Assembly: GCA_022702705.1 (NCBI GenBank)
Contig: CM040428.1
Coordinates: 98,467,805 to 98,531,804 of the forward strand
Length of the DNA stretch: 64,000 nucleotides
Direction of reading: 5' to 3'
DNA from: Papilionanthe hookeriana x Papilionanthe teres
Taxonomy: Eukaryota; Streptophyta; Magnoliopsida; Asparagales; Orchidaceae
The notes beneath the pieces are model-generated. The model saw nothing but the letters and a program-made list of their open reading frames with translations, searched no databases and was not told the DNA's origin. Both the position numbers and the translations under genes were made by a program. Positions 60,907-64,000 of this stretch are shown piece after piece (the first letter of the stretch is position 1; each line of letters opens with the position of its first letter).

Positions 60907-61245
60907 ATGGATAGAGGAAATCATGAAAATGAGGTAAGAGACAAATCTTCCAAAGATTCTCAGCCTTATTTTAATGGTTTTATTGCTGTTAGTATGGAGA
61001 AATTGTTTAGTCAATTAGAGAAGATTGAAGCGGAACTTCAAAGTATTGGTAATCGTCTCCATGAGATGTACCACAAATACAAACATTTGGAATGGCAAAC
61101 CAAACTTCAATCTGATCATATGGCAGCCTATCATGACGCTCAAGTAGAAATGTACGCGAAGAACAAGTGGATCGATGAAAACATGGCTTTGGAATTTCCA
61201 AGAACGTTGGCGTTCTATCCCTTCGGTCCTAGCAAACTTAATTGA
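60907..61245 (+). CDS. small coiled-coil ORF after pol (element H)
   Basis: The first ATG of the frame is at 60907, giving 112 codons to a TGA. The protein starts MDRGNHENEV and has an amphipathic helix-like stretch (LEKIEAELQSIGNRLHEMYH, about residues 35-60) with heptad spacing that suggests a coiled coil. It is lysine- and glutamate-rich, with no Cys motif or membrane segment. A shorter copy in element A (3,448-3,708) differs mostly by single amino-acid substitutions. The ORF lies between pol and the env-like ORF in both. I recognise no family; a structural or nucleic-acid-binding accessory role is only a guess. Expression would need a spliced RNA or an internal promoter. Confidence 0.55.
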   Translation: MDRGNHENEVRDKSSKDSQPYFNGFIAVSMEKLFSQLEKIEAELQSIGNRLHEMYHKYKHLEWQTKLQSDHMAAYHDAQVEMYAKNKWIDENMALEFPRTLAFYPFGPSKLN

Positions 61246-61660
61246 GAAAGAGATGGTGATTGAAGATCGGTGTTAAATAGATCTTATATGTGTTTTAGGT
61301 TTAATCGAGTCATGTGTTAGTGTGTTAAATATTGAATTTGCGTGTTTGCTTAATTGTTTAATGTGTGTTGTTGGATTTGAATATTTGCTTTGAATATGTT
61401 ATTATTTGTGTTATTTATAAAACGATGAACTTTGATACAGTCTTGTACTGAAATTTAATGAATTTGGAATGGTGGTTATGGATTGGAATTGAAAATTCTG
61501 GATACAATTTTGTGCATCTAAACTATAATTTTAAATTGATTGTGAAAATGTTTGGAGGATAGAAATTGGATTAATACTCTCATAAGAGTAATTTGGAGGC
61601 AAATTTGATAATATTTTGTGGAAAATATAAAATTTAAATTGAATTTTTGGAAAGACGAGT
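61246..61660 (+). other. non-coding spacer of H between the small ORF and the palindrome pair
   Basis: AT-rich. Colinear in reverse with about 2,957-3,447 of A. No coding frame. Confidence 0.7.
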
Positions 61661-61700
61661 CTGGCGCCTAGGCGCCAGAATTCGGCGCCTAGGCGCCGGT
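61661..61700. repeat. paired perfect 16-bp palindromes
   Basis: TGGCGCCTAGGCGCCA (61,662-61,677) and CGGCGCCTAGGCGCCG (61,683-61,698), separated by GAATT. Counterpart of 2,921-2,956 in A. Confidence 0.9.
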
Positions 61701-62064
61701 TCAGCCTGAACCCGAAACTCATCTTCTTAAACACCTCCCACACCATTTTTGATGCCTAAGCTTCCTCCTCCACTGTTTTTCATGAAAATACCCCTTATAT
61801 ATCGTATCTAGCTGAATTTTCAAGTTTTTGTGCTTGAAATCTCCCGATTTCTTCATCCCGAGGTCAGATCTACATTCTAAACTCATTATTTTCGATTTTC
61901 ACCATGGATTTTGCTCTCATTGAGAAAACCCAAAATTTTGAAAAAAATTTTGATTCTTAAGGTTAAATCCATGAAATTTTTAAGCTCTTTCAAGTTTGAA
62001 AAGCTTAAATTAGTTTATTTTCGTAGATCCGTTGAAGTTATTTTGCGTTTTTTTTCACGTTTAG
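61701..62064 (+). other. leader of the env-like ORF of H
   Basis: Non-coding. Colinear in reverse with 2,548-2,920 of A. A pyrimidine-rich stretch with several AG dinucleotides lies before the ATG, which would allow a splice acceptor, but no single site stands out. Confidence 0.55.
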
Positions 62065-63222
62065 ATGACACCCAAATCTAATAGAGGAAAGGAACGAGAA
62101 AATTTTGATCTTAGCAAGTTCTTCACTATAGCTGCACACTTCCAATACAATGATTTTGCTACGACTCAGAAATTTATCTCGGAGCGAAGTTTTTACAATT
62201 CTGGAGGAATAATTGAGGATACAATCGTTGCACTCAACTGGCAACGATTCTGCTATTTCACTGCTGTTGCTGTTATCCCGATTGTTAGAGAGTTTTATGC
62301 TAATTTCGTGGATGCTGAAGAATACAAGATTTTTGTTCGAGGAGTTGGAGTAGGATTCACTCCCGAATGTATCAACATTTTCTATGGCCTGCCACCAAAC
62401 ATTGAGTGCTATTACTCAAGATTATCTCCATCTGAGGGAGATTTGGATATGATCATTGTCTACCTGACTAATAGTACTAGAGCCTGGAAGATTCTAAACG
62501 GAAAAAGGGTAAATTTTTCATCTTCTAACCTTAATGGTGTTTCAAAGGCATGGCATGACTTTATTTATGCTTGTCACCTTCCATCCAGTCATCTGAGCGA
62601 GGTTACCAAAGATAGAGCTATCCTCAACTATTGCATTCAAGATAGGAAGCCTATTGATGTAGGGAGCATTATTTATGATTCTATAGAGGCTACTGCTCTT
62701 TTTAGCACTTCTATTGGACTTGGTTTTCAATCTCTGAACTATTCTCTATGTGAAAGTGTTGGAGTAGTTACTGAGCCTACTGAGGAAAAGCTCAAGTCGA
62801 CAAAGCCTATAGGAAGTGAAAACGTCAATATCTATGATCGACTTCGAGGTAAGAGTTCTACTGCACCTTCTACTTCATTACCTACTTCAGGTAGAGTTTC
62901 AACCTCTAGACCATCTACTTATGTTAAGCCACCATCTAGTTTCTGGGAGATTATGCATGATCACTTTATAGAGCAGCATAATGAGTTATTCCTAACTCAT
63001 TGTAGAGTATATACGATCGATAAGAAGATCGATCATCTTTCTAAGTATACCAAAAGGAAGAGTGATTATGATGCTGAGTATTCTGAGTCTTTAATGAGAT
63101 TTATAAAAGGTGAGCATGAAGTTCAGTTTCCTACCTGTCCTAGATTTTCACCGTATGTTGATCCGAAGGATATGGAGTTTTCTTTTGGTGATGACAATGA
63201 TGAAGCTACAGATAGTGATTAA
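62065..63222 (+). CDS. Athila env-like / plant-transposon-protein ORF, intact (element H)
   Basis: A complete frame of 385 codons from ATG to TAA, the only intact full-length ORF of any element here. The start is basic (MTPKSNRGKERE). Residues about 10-200 form the region resembling the domain annotated as putative plant transposon protein, with NWQRFCYF, GVGFTPECINIFYGLPPN and a conserved FIYACHLPSSHLSEVTKDRA stretch. Residues about 255-300 are Ser/Thr/Pro-rich, and the C-terminus is acidic (FGDDNDEATDSD). I see no signal peptide, clear membrane anchor or furin-like site, so the name env-like reflects position and not a shown envelope function. It is frameshifted in A. Its ATG follows the palindrome pair by about 365 bp. 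Confidence 0.75.
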   Translation: MTPKSNRGKERENFDLSKFFTIAAHFQYNDFATTQKFISERSFYNSGGIIEDTIVALNWQRFCYFTAVAVIPIVREFYANFVDAEEYKIFVRGVGVGFTPECINIFYGLPPNIECYYSRLSPSEGDLDMIIVYLTNSTRAWKILNGKRVNFSSSNLNGVSKAWHDFIYACHLPSSHLSEVTKDRAILNYCIQDRKPIDVGSIIYDSIEATALFSTSIGLGFQSLNYSLCESVGVVTEPTEEKLKSTKPIGSENVNIYDRLRGKSSTAPSTSLPTSGRVSTSRPSTYVKPPSSFWEIMHDHFIEQHNELFLTHCRVYTIDKKIDHLSKYTKRKSDYDAEYSESLMRFIKGEHEVQFPTCPRFSPYVDPKDMEFSFGDDNDEATDSD

Positions 63223-64000
63223 TAGATTGACTTACCTCTAGAGATGTGTTGATTCTGTTTTTAGTGTGTTTCTTGTTTCTTGTGATGTTTAGTGTGATGT
63301 TATTTGTTAGTGTTGATGTGAATTTTTTATGTTGAAACTGTTTTTAGATTATCTGATGTGTGTTTAAGACTGAAATATGAATGAATTTTTATAAAAAGTT
63401 TATTTATGTTTCAGCCTACTGTTTAGTGTTCATGAATAGTTAGTAATTTTGCATGTTCAAAAATGAAAATAAAAAAATAATTAAAATAAAAAAAGGATTT
63501 TTTAGAAATTAACTTCTGCTCTACAAAACTTTTCTATATATGCTTAATCAATTCTATTATATTCATATTAAAACATGTGTAGAAGTAGAAGTTAGTTTTT
63601 CTTTACTACATCATTAATGTACTTAGATTAATTCCTGTTTATTTCTTTCTCTCATGTTTTAGAAAATTTCATGATTCATATATATACTAAAGTTGAAGTT
63701 TGGAGGAAGGGAAAACATTTATCAAATTTAAATATTATTTGTCCTTAATGAACTAATATTTTCTTTAAAAATATATTAACATAACATAAGGAATGAAAAA
63801 TCTGTTTGAGATTACCTAAATTTTTGAATTAATAAATAATTTAGTAAACTTAACTAAAATTTAAAAAATTTTGTTTGATTTTAAGAATATAATTATTTAA
63901 CTTAAAGAATAATAAGATAAATATTTTTTTATTTATAGTAAAGAGAATTGTATTTTTGAAATACTAAGGAATCAAGATTATTGCTTGAAAAAGAAATGAT
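63223..64000 (+). other. 3' non-coding region of element H, runs off the window
   Basis: AT-rich and colinear in reverse with about 640-1,390 of A. By this match, the polypurine tract and 3' LTR of H should begin roughly 600 bp past the window end. Confidence 0.7.

Noticed and set aside
62065..63222. Calling this a viral envelope gene
   Set aside because: No signal peptide, membrane anchor or cleavage site is visible; only its position after pol supports the name.

Overview
This window is plant nuclear DNA made almost entirely of nested LTR retrotransposons. Several things point to a large, repeat-rich flowering-plant genome. Two Ty3/gypsy lineages known from plants are present: Athila, with a tRNA-Asp-type primer site, a gag-pol polyprotein and an extra ORF after pol; and Tat/Ogre-Retand, with a second archaeal-type RNase H and very long LTRs. 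The DNA is AT-rich and carries long (TA)n and (TTAAA)n arrays. I see no host gene, rRNA, tRNA, bacterial operon or CRISPR array, and I cannot name the species.

Left block (1-16,281, minus strand). Athila element A runs from the end of its 3' LTR (1-51) through a polypurine tract, env-like ORF, small coiled-coil ORF, integrase, RNase H, RT, protease, gag and PBS to its 5' LTR (9,737-11,754). A sits inside the protease region of a second Athila element B, of which gag, leader, PBS and 5' LTR (14,554-16,281) remain. Next comes a 79-bp minisatellite (16,294-16,949), then Athila element C on the plus strand (LTR 16,950-18,572, gag to 19,931). B and C therefore stand head to head around the minisatellite.

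Middle block (19,932-46,876, plus strand). C is cut by D, a non-coding, minisatellite-rich LTR-like sequence related to the Tat LTRs below. D is cut by T, a Tat-lineage element. T has a truncated 5' LTR (26,518-33,487), a pol fragment (connection/RNase H, archaeal-type RNase H, integrase), a broken extra ORF (36,201-37,575) and a 3' LTR. The extra ORF contains a recognisable AlkB-type Fe(II)/2-oxoglutarate dioxygenase domain, closest by eye to plant ALKBH5/9/10-type RNA demethylases, behind a CxxC-CxxC module. The 3' LTR of T is interrupted by a 7.3-kb solo LTR of the same family (38,603-45,935; target duplication ACCCC).

Right block (46,877-64,000). A short inverted Athila fragment G is fused to Athila element H (plus strand, same family as A). 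H has a truncated 5' LTR, PBS, broken gag and protease, an open RT/RNase H segment, an integrase split by a second 7.3-kb solo Tat LTR (52,159-59,433, minus orientation; target duplication TGGAC), the small coiled-coil ORF and an intact 385-codon env-like ORF. Its 3' LTR lies beyond the window.

The most notable observation is the AlkB-family ORF inside T, placed in sense between integrase and the 3' LTR. A strong candidate splice acceptor lies immediately before it, and conserved splice donors lie in the LTR leader. Other observations are the giant solo LTRs, the hairpin-forming minisatellite, the recurrent 14-bp palindrome GGCGCCTAGGCGCC in Athila non-coding DNA, and a highly conserved non-coding motif just after Athila pol.
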